64,000 nucleotides of DNA from NCBI GenBank assembly GCA_026225475.1, contig JAMFSU010000131.1:1-64000 (forward strand). Direction: 5' to 3'. Positions within the stretch are counted from its first letter, which is position 1, and each line of letters starts with the position of its first letter. Below are positions 38,752-47,175 of the stretch, one piece after another. This DNA comes from Duganella sp. (GTDB taxonomy: Bacteria; Pseudomonadota; Gammaproteobacteria; Burkholderiales; Burkholderiaceae_D). A program made the position numbers and the translations under genes. The notes beneath the pieces are model-generated. The model did no database searches and was not told the origin of the DNA. It was given only the letters and a program-made list of their open reading frames with translations.

Positions 38752-38868
38752 AGGTAGACATGGTCCTTCCCCACAACTTGATGTGCAATCCGCTAACCGG
38801 TCAGGCCGTGTCGCGGAAGGTTAGATTAACCCGCTAATCTCGCGAAACGCGAAGAAAGGTGAGCAAGA
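38752..38868 (+). ncRNA. Structured 5' leader of sucA (candidate sucA RNA motif)
   Basis: The region between a TATAAT box at 38712-38717 and sucA contains short stems: AGATT/AATCT (around 38825-38841) and TCGCG-AAA-CGCGA (near 38838-38850), close to the ribosome-binding site AAAGGTGAG. A conserved sucA leader RNA in Burkholderiales has been described; position and context fit, but I cannot align to its consensus. It may control translation initiation. If not that family, it is still a structured leader. Confidence 0.5.
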
Positions 38869-38869
38869 T

Positions 38870-41734
38870 ATGACACAGCTCTACGAGCAATACAATCTCA
38901 ATTCCTACCTTTTTGGTGGAAATGCACCGTACTTGGAAGAACTGTACGAGGCATACCTTAATAATCCCGGTTCTGTCCCTGATAATTGGCGCGCTTATTT
39001 CGATGCAGTGCAACATGTGCCTGCTGCCGATGGCTCTGATCGTCCTGACGTCGCGCATGCACCAGTAATTGCGTCGTTCGCAGAACGCGCCAAGCAAGGT
39101 CCGATTCGCACCGTGTCGGCGTCTGCCGATACTGAAATGGGCCGCAAGCGTGTCGCCGTGACTCAACTGATTGCCGGCTACCGTGACCTCGGTTCGCGTT
39201 TCGCCAATCTGGATCCGCTGCAACGCCAGGAGCGTCCAAGCATTCCTGAGCTGGAGCCAAGCTTTTACGGCTTCTCCGACTCCGATATGGACATCGTGTT
39301 CAATATCAGCAACACCTATTTCGGACCACAGACAGCGTCCCTGCGCGATTTGTTGAATGCGCTGCGCGAGACCTACTGCCGCTCGATCGGTGTTGAATTC
39401 ACTTATATCAGTGACCCCGCAGAAGTGCGCTGGATCGAAGAGCGCCTGGAACCAACGCGTGCGCTGCCAACCTTTTCTTCGGAAAAGAAAAAGCACATCC
39501 TTGATCGTCTGACCGCAGCTGAAGGCCTGGAGCGTTACCTCCATACTAAATACGTCGGTCAAAAGCGTTTCTCGCTGGAAGGCGGCGAAAGCTTCATTGC
39601 CTCGCTCGACGAAACTATCCAACGCGCCGGTGAAAAAGGCGTGCAGGAAATCGTCATCGGCATGGCGCACCGGGGCCGTCTGAACGTACTGGTCAACACC
39701 TTGGGCAAGACGCCACAAGAACTGTTTTCCGAGTTCGAAGGTCATCACGCTGACGACTTGCCAGAAGGTGACGTCAAGTATCACCAAGGTTTCTCGTCCG
39801 ACATTTCCACCCCAGGCGGCCCGGTCCATCTGTCGCTGGCATTCAACCCGTCCCATCTGGAAATCGTCAACCCTGTGGTTGAAGGTTCGGTCAAGGCGCG
39901 TATGGAACGCCGTGGCGACAAGGACGGCTCGCAAGTGTTGCCGATTCTGGTGCACGGCGATGCCGCGTTTGCTGGCCAAGGCGTAGTCATGGAAACCTTG
40001 AATCTGGCGCAGACACGCGGCTACGGTACCGGCGGTACTGTGCATATCGTGATCAACAACCAGATCGGCTTTACCACTTCCGATCCACGCGATTCGCGTT
40101 CGACACTGTATTGCTCGGACGTGGTCAAGATGATCGAAGCGCCTGTGTTGCACGTCAACGGCGATGACCCGGAAGCGGTCGTATTCGCGACGCAAATCGC
40201 GGTTGACTATCGCATGCAGTTCAAGAAGGACATCGTTGTCGACATCATCTGCTTCCGCAAGCTGGGTCACAATGAACAAGATACGCCAGCGCTGACGCAG
40301 CCGCTGATGTACAAGAAAATCGCCAAGCATCCTGGCACACGTAAGATGTATGCCGACAAGCTGGCTGCACAAGGCACCATTCCAGCCGAAGGTGGCGATG
40401 ACATGGTCAAGGCTTTCCGCGCTGCGATGGATGCCGGTAAGCACACTGTTGATCCTGTCATTACCAACTTCAAGAGCAAGTACGCAGTTGACTGGATGCC
40501 GTTCTTGAATCGTAAGTGGACCGACGCTGCCGACACCGCAGTGCCGCTGGCTGAACTGAAACGTCTGGCGACTCGCATCACGACCATTCCAGAAGGCTTC
40601 AAGGCCCACGCACTGGTGGAAAAAGTCATCAATGACCGTGCTGCCATGGGGCGTGGCGATCTGAACCTGGACTGGGGTATGGGCGAACATCTGGCTTACG
40701 CTTCGCTGGTAGCATCCGGTTATGCGGTTCGTCTGACCGGTCAAGATGCTGGCCGCGGTACTTTCGTGCATCGCCACGCAGTATTGCACGATCAAAATCG
40801 TGAACGTTGGGATGCTGGTACCTACATTCCGTTGCAAAACGTCGCAGAAAACCAATCAGTCTTCAATGTGATTGACTCGGTGTTATCGGAAGAAGCGGTG
40901 TTGGGCTTTGAATACGGTTATTCGACCGCAGAACCAAACACACTGACCATCTGGGAAGCCCAGTTCGGTGACTTCGCCAACGGTGCGCAAGTCGTCATGG
41001 ATCAATTCATCAGCTCCGGCGAAGCCAAGTGGGGTCGCGCTTCGGGTCTGGTGCAAATGCTGCCACACGGTTACGAAGGCCAAGGCCCGGAACACTCGTC
41101 GGCACGCCTGGAACGTTATCTGCAACTGTGCGCAGACAACAATATGCAAGTGGTGCAGCCAACCACGGCAGCACAGATTTTCCACTTGCTGCGTCGTCAA
41201 ATGATCCGGCTGTTCCGCAAGCCGCTGATCATCATGACGCCGAAGTCGCTGTTGCGTAACAAGGATGCTGGCTCACCGCTGTCCGACCTGGCCAAGGGTT
41301 CGTTCCAGACTGTCATTCCAGAAATGGACGACAAGCTTGACGCCAAGAAGGTCAAGCGCATCGTCGCTTGCTCGGGCAAGGTTTACTACGATCTGGTCAA
41401 TGCTCGCAAGGAGCGTGCTCAGGCAGATACCGCCATCATCCGTGTGGAACAACTGTACCCATTCCCACATAAGGCATTTGCTGCTGCACTCAAGCAATTC
41501 CCGAACTTCCAGGAATTGGTCTGGGCGCAAGATGAGCCGCAAAACCAAGGTGCATGGCTGCAAATCCAGCACAACCTGTTTGAGAATCTGACTGATGGTC
41601 AAAAGCTGGCCTATGCCGGTCGTCCAGCCAGTGCATCGCCAGCAGTCGGTTACTACGACAAGCACTATGCACAACAAAAGGCGTTGATCGACACCGCGTT
41701 TTCCAAGCTCAAGGGCTTTGTCCTGACCAAGTAA
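38870..41734 (+). CDS. sucA: 2-oxoglutarate dehydrogenase E1 component
   Basis: A 954-residue thiamine-diphosphate enzyme that decarboxylates 2-oxoglutarate and transfers the succinyl group to E2. YNLNSYLFGGNAPYLEELYE at the N-terminus is the peripheral E2-binding region; VIGMAHRGRLNVLVNTLGK and IVIGMAHRGR with DGSQVLPILVHGDAAFAGQG provide the ThDP/Mg site; the C-terminal pyrimidine domain has MLPHGYEGQGPEHSSARLER. sucB follows after 76 bp. Confidence 0.97.
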   Translation: MTQLYEQYNLNSYLFGGNAPYLEELYEAYLNNPGSVPDNWRAYFDAVQHVPAADGSDRPDVAHAPVIASFAERAKQGPIRTVSASADTEMGRKRVAVTQLIAGYRDLGSRFANLDPLQRQERPSIPELEPSFYGFSDSDMDIVFNISNTYFGPQTASLRDLLNALRETYCRSIGVEFTYISDPAEVRWIEERLEPTRALPTFSSEKKKHILDRLTAAEGLERYLHTKYVGQKRFSLEGGESFIASLDETIQRAGEKGVQEIVIGMAHRGRLNVLVNTLGKTPQELFSEFEGHHADDLPEGDVKYHQGFSSDISTPGGPVHLSLAFNPSHLEIVNPVVEGSVKARMERRGDKDGSQVLPILVHGDAAFAGQGVVMETLNLAQTRGYGTGGTVHIVINNQIGFTTSDPRDSRSTLYCSDVVKMIEAPVLHVNGDDPEAVVFATQIAVDYRMQFKKDIVVDIICFRKLGHNEQDTPALTQPLMYKKIAKHPGTRKMYADKLAAQGTIPAEGGDDMVKAFRAAMDAGKHTVDPVITNFKSKYAVDWMPFLNRKWTDAADTAVPLAELKRLATRITTIPEGFKAHALVEKVINDRAAMGRGDLNLDWGMGEHLAYASLVASGYAVRLTGQDAGRGTFVHRHAVLHDQNRERWDAGTYIPLQNVAENQSVFNVIDSVLSEEAVLGFEYGYSTAEPNTLTIWEAQFGDFANGAQVVMDQFISSGEAKWGRASGLVQMLPHGYEGQGPEHSSARLERYLQLCADNNMQVVQPTTAAQIFHLLRRQMIRLFRKPLIIMTPKSLLRNKDAGSPLSDLAKGSFQTVIPEMDDKLDAKKVKRIVACSGKVYYDLVNARKERAQADTAIIRVEQLYPFPHKAFAAALKQFPNFQELVWAQDEPQNQGAWLQIQHNLFENLTDGQKLAYAGRPASASPAVGYYDKHYAQQKALIDTAFSKLKGFVLTK

Positions 41735-41810
41735 TCAGATCTGCACAGCGCGCATCACGAGGGTGATGCGCGCTGATGTTCAATGAATCACCCGAATCGG
41801 AGAGTTTCAA

Positions 41811-43058
41811 ATGGCACAAATCGAAGTAAAAGTCCCGCAATTATCAGAATCCGTTGCAGAAGCGACGCTGTTGCAATGGCATAAAAAAGTGGGTGAATCT
41901 GTAGCACGTGATGAAAACCTGATCGACGTCGAAACCGACAAGGTTGTGTTGGAATTGCCTGCACCTGCGGAAGGTGTGATTGTTCAAATCATTCGGGCAG
42001 ATGGCGCGACCGTGGTGGCTGGTGAAGTTATTGCGATCCTCGACACTGACGCTTCGGCTCAAGTGAGCCCGCTCGAAATCAAGGCCGTTCCTGCGCCACA
42101 AAATACCAATGAACCAACTCCAGTGGCAGCACCTGAGCTGGTTTCCAAGTCCGATGTTGCCATGCCTTCTGCTGCCAAGCTGCTGGCCGACAACAATATG
42201 TCGACTTCGCAAGTTGCTGGCACAGGTAAAGATGGTCGCGTCACCAAGGGTGATGTGCTGGCCTCGCTGGCGACACCGAAGGCGGCTGCACCGGCTGTGG
42301 CCGCTGCCAAGCCAGCGCTGCAACAAGTTGCTGCACCAGGCAAGCCAAGCCTGGAAAACCGTCCGGAAGAACGCGTGCCGATGAGCCGTCTGCGCGCCCG
42401 CGTGGCTGAGCGTCTGCTGCAATCGCAAGCGACTAACGCGATTCTGACTACGTTCAACGAAGTCAACATGCAGCCTGTCATCGACCTGCGCAACAAGTAC
42501 AAAGACAAGTTCGAGAAAGAGCATGGCGTCAAGCTGGGTTTCATGTCTTTCTTCGTCAAGGCTGTGGTTGCTGCGCTGAAGAAGTATCCAATCGTCAATG
42601 CATCGGTTGATGGCAACGACATCGTTTATCATGGTTACTTCGACGTCGGTGTGGCAGTCGGTTCACCACGCGGTCTGGTGGTGCCGGTACTGCGTGATGC
42701 CGATCAAATGTCGATTGCTGAGATCGAAAAGAAGATTGGTGAGTTTGGTCAAAAAGCCAAGGACGGCAAGCTGTCGATCGAAGAAATGACCGGTGGTACT
42801 TTCACTGTGTCCAACGGTGGTACCTTCGGTTCGATGCTGTCGACGCCGATCATCAACCCACCACAATCGGCAATTCTGGGCATTCACGCCACCAAGGATC
42901 GTGCTGTGGTGGAAAACGGTCAGATCGTCATCCGTCCGATGAATTACTTTGCGCTGTCTTACGATCACCGCATCATCGACGGCCGCGAAGCCGTGTTGAG
43001 CCTGGTGGCGATCAAGGATGCGCTGGAAGATCCAGCACGTCTGCTGCTCGACCTGTAA
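41811..43058 (+). CDS. sucB: Dihydrolipoyl succinyltransferase (2-oxoglutarate dehydrogenase E2)
   Basis: A 415-residue E2. One lipoyl domain with Lys44 in [12 protein letters not shown], a Pro/Ala-rich linker, an E3-binding domain near 115-155 ([19 protein letters not shown]), a second Ala/Pro linker and the catalytic domain ending in [16 protein letters not shown] with the active-site His and Asp. It passes the succinyl group to CoA. A terminator lies between it and lpdA. Confidence 0.97.
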   Translation: MAQIEVKVPQLSESVAEATLLQWHKKVGESVARDENLIDVETDKVVLELPAPAEGVIVQIIRADGATVVAGEVIAILDTDASAQVSPLEIKAVPAPQNTNEPTPVAAPELVSKSDVAMPSAAKLLADNNMSTSQVAGTGKDGRVTKGDVLASLATPKAAAPAVAAAKPALQQVAAPGKPSLENRPEERVPMSRLRARVAERLLQSQATNAILTTFNEVNMQPVIDLRNKYKDKFEKEHGVKLGFMSFFVKAVVAALKKYPIVNASVDGNDIVYHGYFDVGVAVGSPRGLVVPVLRDADQMSIAEIEKKIGEFGQKAKDGKLSIEEMTGGTFTVSNGGTFGSMLSTPIINPPQSAILGIHATKDRAVVENGQIVIRPMNYFALSYDHRIIDGREAVLSLVAIKDALEDPARLLLDL

Positions 43059-43068
43059 AACGAATGAC

Positions 43069-43179
43069 CGTTGAGCAAGCTACTGCGCAACTCAATCTCG
43101 GTGCTGTGATGCTCACCGTACAACAGTACGGCTGCGCTTCTCGCACCAACCTTGAACTGTTCGCTATGCTTGCTCAACG
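43069..43179. repeat. Nested 111-nt inverted-repeat element between sucB and lpdA
   Basis: Outer arms CGTTGAGCAAGC (43069-43080) and GCTTGCTCAACG (43168-43179) are perfect 12-bp complements. Inside, GGTGC (43100-43104) pairs with GCACC (43143-43147), and CCGTAC-AACA-GTACGG (43116-43131) forms the tip. The whole can fold into one long, partly imperfect hairpin. No frame in it resembles a protein. It may be a dispersed extragenic repeat or a structured RNA. Confidence 0.7.
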
Positions 43180-43197
43180 CTCGACAGAGTCGGCTAG

Positions 43198-43229
43198 GCG
43201 CTGAAGGCTTCGGTTTCAGCGCTTTTTTT
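43198..43229 (+). terminator. Intrinsic terminator after sucB
   Basis: GCGCTGAA (43198-43205) and TTCAGCGC (43215-43222) around a GC-rich loop, then seven T. lpdA therefore probably has its own promoter or depends on read-through. Confidence 0.82.
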
Positions 43230-43276
43230 GTCTCCGCGGATCCAATGGTCCGCGTATAACGAATTAGGAATACAAC

Positions 43277-44704
43277 ATGAGCAAAAATTTTGACGTCGTC
43301 GTCATCGGCGGTGGCCCTGGTGGCTACATTGCAGCAATCCGTGCCGCCCAACTGGGCTTCAATACCGCATGTATCGATGAATGGAAAAACGAAAAGGGCG
43401 GTCCTGCTCCTGGCGGCACTTGCACCAACGTTGGTTGCATTCCTTCCAAGGCGCTGCTGCAATCGTCCGAGCACTATGAGCATGCCGGTCATGCCTTCGC
43501 CGAGCACGGTATCGAAGTCAAGGGCCTGGGCCTGAACCTGGCGCAAATGCTGGGTCGCAAGAACACCGTCGTGAAGCAAAACAATGACGGCATCCTGTAC
43601 CTGTTCAAGAAGAACAAGGTTACCTTCTTCCACGGTCGCGGCAGCTTCGTCAAAGGCGATGCCAGCGGTTATGAAATCAAGGTGGCGGGTGCTGCTGAAG
43701 AATCGATCACGGCCAAGCAAGTGATCATTGCAACGGGTTCCAACGCACGTGCTTTGCCTGGAACACCGTTCGACGAAGAACTGATTCTGTCGAACACCGG
43801 CGCTCTGGCGATCAATGAAGTGCCGAAGAAGCTGGGCGTGATCGGTGCTGGCGTGATTGGTCTGGAAATGGGTTCGGTCTGGCGTCGTCTGGGTGCGGAA
43901 GTGACTGTGCTGGAAGCGCTGCCGACTTTTCTCGGTGCTGTCGATGAACAGATCGCCAAAGAAGCACACAAGCTGCTGGCCAAGCAAGGTCTGATCATCA
44001 ATCTGGGCGTCAAGATCGGCGACATCAAGGCTGGCAAGAAGGACGTGTCGGTCGACTACACTGATGCCAAGGGCGTAGCGCAAAAGGCAGTCTTCGACAA
44101 GCTGATCATATCGATCGGCCGTACGCCAAACACCACTGGCCTGAATGCTGAAGGCGTCGGCTTGAAGCTGGACGAACGCGGCTTCATCGCCGTTGACGGC
44201 GATTGCAAGACCAATTTGCCGAACGTATGGGCAGTCGGTGACGTGGTGCGCGGTCCGATGCTGGCGCACAAGGCGGAAGAAGAAGGCGTTGCTGTGGCCG
44301 AGCGTATCGCTGGTCAACATGGTCACGTCAATTTCAACACTGTTCCTTGGGTCATCTACACTTCGCCGGAAATCGCTTGGGTCGGCAAGACCGAACAGCA
44401 ATTGAAAGCTGACGGCGTGGCTTACAAGGCTGGTACATTCCCGTTCTTGGCGAACGGTCGTGCGCGCGCATTGGGTGATACATCGGGTATGGTCAAGTTC
44501 CTGGCCGATGCCAAGACCGATGAAATCCTGGGCGTGCATATTGTTGGCCCAGTGGCGTCGGAACTGATTTCTGAAGCTGTTGTTGCGATGGAATTCCGTG
44601 CTTCGGCCGAAGACATTGCGCGTATTTGCCACGCGCACCCATCGCTGTCCGAAGCCACCAAGGAAGCAGCATTGGCGGTTGACAAGCGAGCCTTGAATTT
44701 CTGA
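43277..44704 (+). CDS. lpdA: Dihydrolipoyl dehydrogenase (E3)
   Basis: A 475-residue flavoprotein. FAD motif [20 protein letters not shown], redox disulfide C49/C54 in [19 protein letters not shown] motif [22 protein letters not shown], and the C-terminal [13 protein letters not shown] with the catalytic His. An inserted stretch [17 protein letters not shown] sits before the disulfide, as seen in several proteobacterial OGDH-linked E3 enzymes. An 8-bp hairpin CGCGGATC/GGTCCGCG (43235-43254) lies in its leader. Confidence 0.97.
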   Translation: MSKNFDVVVIGGGPGGYIAAIRAAQLGFNTACIDEWKNEKGGPAPGGTCTNVGCIPSKALLQSSEHYEHAGHAFAEHGIEVKGLGLNLAQMLGRKNTVVKQNNDGILYLFKKNKVTFFHGRGSFVKGDASGYEIKVAGAAEESITAKQVIIATGSNARALPGTPFDEELILSNTGALAINEVPKKLGVIGAGVIGLEMGSVWRRLGAEVTVLEALPTFLGAVDEQIAKEAHKLLAKQGLIINLGVKIGDIKAGKKDVSVDYTDAKGVAQKAVFDKLIISIGRTPNTTGLNAEGVGLKLDERGFIAVDGDCKTNLPNVWAVGDVVRGPMLAHKAEEEGVAVAERIAGQHGHVNFNTVPWVIYTSPEIAWVGKTEQQLKADGVAYKAGTFPFLANGRARALGDTSGMVKFLADAKTDEILGVHIVGPVASELISEAVVAMEFRASAEDIARICHAHPSLSEATKEAALAVDKRALNF

Positions 44705-44757
44705 TACACGCAGTTTGGCGGGCAGTTTGCCATTGCTGGTAAACTGTACGTCACGCG

Positions 44758-44790
44758 AATGGGCGAGCCTGGCTCGCCCATTTTGTTTTC
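44758..44790 (+). terminator. Intrinsic terminator after lpdA
   Basis: AATGGGCGAGC and GCTCGCCCATT form an 11-bp stem with a CTG loop, followed by TTTTGTTTT. Confidence 0.88.
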
Positions 44791-44844
44791 ACCAGCACTA
44801 GCATTTAGCTTCAACGCTGGCGCCATTGGAAAGTAAAGACAAGC

Positions 44845-45942
44845 ATGGATGTACGAGAATTCTATAACCACTCACTCGCGGAGCGCGGCTATTCCTCCGA
44901 CGAGGCGCAGCAGCGCGCGATCGACCGTTTGCAGCGTGCCTATGAAGAATGGGTGGAATTCAAGTCGCAGCGCTCCAGTACCTTAAGGCGTCTGATCCAC
45001 CGTCCCGATGTGCCGCGCGGCGTGTACATGTGGGGTGGTGTCGGCCGTGGCAAGTCGTTCCTGATGGACAGTTTTTTTTCGGTGGTGCCGCTGGTGCGCA
45101 AGACGCGTCTGCATTTCCACGAATTCATGCGCGATGTGCATCGCCAGCTCGACCAGCTCAAGGGCATTGCCAATCCACTCGATGAAGTGGCGCGCCGGAT
45201 TGCCAAGAAATACCGACTGATCTGTTTTGACGAATTCCACGTCTCTGACATCGCCGATGCGATGATCTTGTACAACCTGCTCAAGGGCTTGTTCGACAAT
45301 GGCGTGTCGTTTGTGATGACCTCGAATTACCAGCCAGACACGCTGTATCCGGATGGTTTGCATCGCGATCGTATGATGCCGACCATCCAACTGCTCAATG
45401 AACGTCTGGATGTGATGAATATCGATGCCGGCGTCGATTATCGCAAGCGTGCACTGGAGCAGGTCAAGATCTACCATACCCCGCTCAACGCCAGTACCGA
45501 CCAGGCGCTGCGCGATGCTTTTGCGAGTGTGGCGGAAACTGCAGATGAAGACCCGCATGTGCATATCGAAGCACGAGAAATTCGCTCGTTACGTCGCGCC
45601 GGTACGGCGATCTGGTTTGATTTTGCCACCTTGTGCGGCGGTCCGCGTTCGCAAAATGATTATCTGGAACTGGCCAGCCGTTTCCAGACCGTGATCTTGT
45701 CGGGTATTCCCTGCATGTCGGTAGCTATGTCTTCAGAAGCGCGCCGCTTTACCTGGCTGATCGACGTATTTTATGATCACAAGGTAAAACTGATCATGTC
45801 CGCGGCGGTGGCGGCCGATGAATTGTATACCGAGGGGATGCTGGCAAATGAGTTTCATCGCACAGTTTCACGTATCATTGAGATGCAGTCGCGTGAATAC
45901 ATGGACGCAGAACGCCGTCTGGTCGCCGACAAGCTCGATTGA
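44845..45942 (+). CDS. zapE: Cell division ATPase ZapE (AFG1-like)
   Basis: A 365-residue AFG1/ZapE-type AAA+ ATPase. Walker A GGVGRGKSFLMD, Walker B RLICFDEFHVSDIADA and MTSNYQPDTLYPDGLHRDRM are all present; the N-terminal RLQRAYEEWVEF helix precedes the P-loop. ZapE associates with the Z ring and is thought to destabilise FtsZ polymers. It is placed directly after the TCA cluster, with GGAAAG upstream of its start. Confidence 0.93.
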   Translation: MDVREFYNHSLAERGYSSDEAQQRAIDRLQRAYEEWVEFKSQRSSTLRRLIHRPDVPRGVYMWGGVGRGKSFLMDSFFSVVPLVRKTRLHFHEFMRDVHRQLDQLKGIANPLDEVARRIAKKYRLICFDEFHVSDIADAMILYNLLKGLFDNGVSFVMTSNYQPDTLYPDGLHRDRMMPTIQLLNERLDVMNIDAGVDYRKRALEQVKIYHTPLNASTDQALRDAFASVAETADEDPHVHIEAREIRSLRRAGTAIWFDFATLCGGPRSQNDYLELASRFQTVILSGIPCMSVAMSSEARRFTWLIDVFYDHKVKLIMSAAVAADELYTEGMLANEFHRTVSRIIEMQSREYMDAERRLVADKLD

Positions 45943-45958
45943 AATGGATAAGGTTTAC

Positions 45959-46723
45959 ATGCAATTACTTTTTGCTTCGAAAAAAACATTGGGACAAGTA
46001 GCGCTGCTGAGCGGCATCGCACTGGGATTATTCACTGCTGCGCTGTCGGCACAAGCAGAGACGCAGACGACTGCGGATACGCCGTTTAATCAGCGTTACG
46101 AGCCGGATGCGATTCAGTCGACCGAAGATGCTGATATGGCCTTGAACGCGGCCAACGAAGACCGTCGCATCCTCGCCGACCGCTATGTTGACGACCAGCG
46201 AGAGTGTTATAACAAGTTCTTTGTCTCCTCCTGCCTGGAAGACGCCAAAGAGCGCAATCGTGTGAGCATCAAGGCGATACGGGATGTGGAAGCGGCTGCT
46301 AATGCCTACAAGCGTCAGGCCAAGGCCGACGATCGCGACAAATCGTTGAGCGAGCAACATCTCAAGGATGAGCAGGATGCTAAACGGCGCGCCGCCGATC
46401 AGAAAAGCCGGATTGCTACCTCGGTACGTAAAAGCAAGGATGGTGCCGCCAAGCAACGTTCTGTGAGCGCCCGTGAAGCGCAGGCGGACGGTCATGCTGA
46501 TGATCGCGTCAAGGCGCATCAGGCAAAGCTGCGCAGCGAACAGGCTGCAGAGGCGGCCAAGGCGCCACAACGCGCAGCCAATGAACAAGCTTACAAGGAC
46601 AAGCAAAAATCGGCAGCTGCACATCGTCAGGATGTCGCGGCGAAAAAAGCAGCCAAGCAGCGCGAGTTGGCTGCCAAGCAACAGCAGATGCCAGCAGCCA
46701 CCGACAGCGCGCCCGCCAAGTAA
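45959..46723 (+). CDS. Exported coiled-coil-rich protein of unknown function
   Basis: A 254-residue protein. Start at ATG 45959 (AAGG upstream) gives a signal peptide ending in LSAQA. The mature part contains RECYNKFFVSSCLEDAKERN with two Cys (possible disulfide) followed by a long charged, Lys/Arg/Ala/Gln-rich region predicted as coiled coil (about 110-245). No membrane anchor follows. It lies 16 bp after zapE, so it is probably cotranscribed. I do not recognise a named family. Confidence 0.65.
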   Translation: MQLLFASKKTLGQVALLSGIALGLFTAALSAQAETQTTADTPFNQRYEPDAIQSTEDADMALNAANEDRRILADRYVDDQRECYNKFFVSSCLEDAKERNRVSIKAIRDVEAAANAYKRQAKADDRDKSLSEQHLKDEQDAKRRAADQKSRIATSVRKSKDGAAKQRSVSAREAQADGHADDRVKAHQAKLRSEQAAEAAKAPQRAANEQAYKDKQKSAAAHRQDVAAKKAAKQRELAAKQQQMPAATDSAPAK

Positions 46724-46844
46724 GGTGCGCGTGGTCGTGGTCAGCAGTGATTGTTGGCCTGCGGCAGCTGGATTACACTGTCAACAGTAGGTTTTCGGTG
46801 GCGCTTGTGTGCCGCCACCCGCCATTTTTGCAATAGAAGCCACT

Positions 46845-47051
46845 ATGACCATGACGCCTCGCGAGGATATACAGCGCCGTATTATCGAATTGGAAGTCGA
46901 GCATCGCGATCTCGATGCCGTCATCGACTTGCTTGCGCAGGGCACGCGTCATGAGGAAATGCAATTGCGCAGGCTCAAAAAGCGCAAATTGCAGTTGAAA
47001 GATCACATTGTATTATTGAAAATGCAACTGATGCCGGATATCTCCGCCTGA
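46845..47051 (+). CDS. YdcH-like (DUF465) small protein
   Basis: A 68-residue, highly charged helical protein with IQRRIIELEVEHRDLDAVID and LRRLKKRKLQLKDHIVLLK, the DUF465/YdcH pattern. Function is unknown in this family. ATG 46845 is chosen because AGAAG lies 9 bp upstream; ATG 46851 is an alternative. It stands alone with 120-bp gaps on either side. Confidence 0.75.
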   Translation: MTMTPREDIQRRIIELEVEHRDLDAVIDLLAQGTRHEEMQLRRLKKRKLQLKDHIVLLKMQLMPDISA

Positions 47052-47175
47052 TTACTGCATATTCCTGGTGGCGTCCTGATGGACCTGGTTTGGGTTTCTC
47101 CTTTCATCATTTAGTCAATAGCAAGAGCGCGGACAGTAGTGGCTGGCGTTGTTTAACCCTTTACAGGCATAGTTA

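Noticed and set aside
38834..40855. A 673-codon antisense frame over sucA
   Set aside because: It is the complement of sucA codon structure, has no protein-family motifs, and lacks a ribosome-binding site.
42965..44638. A 557-codon antisense frame over lpdA and the sucB-lpdA gap
   Set aside because: Shadow frame created by codon bias of lpdA; the gap part runs through the repeat element.
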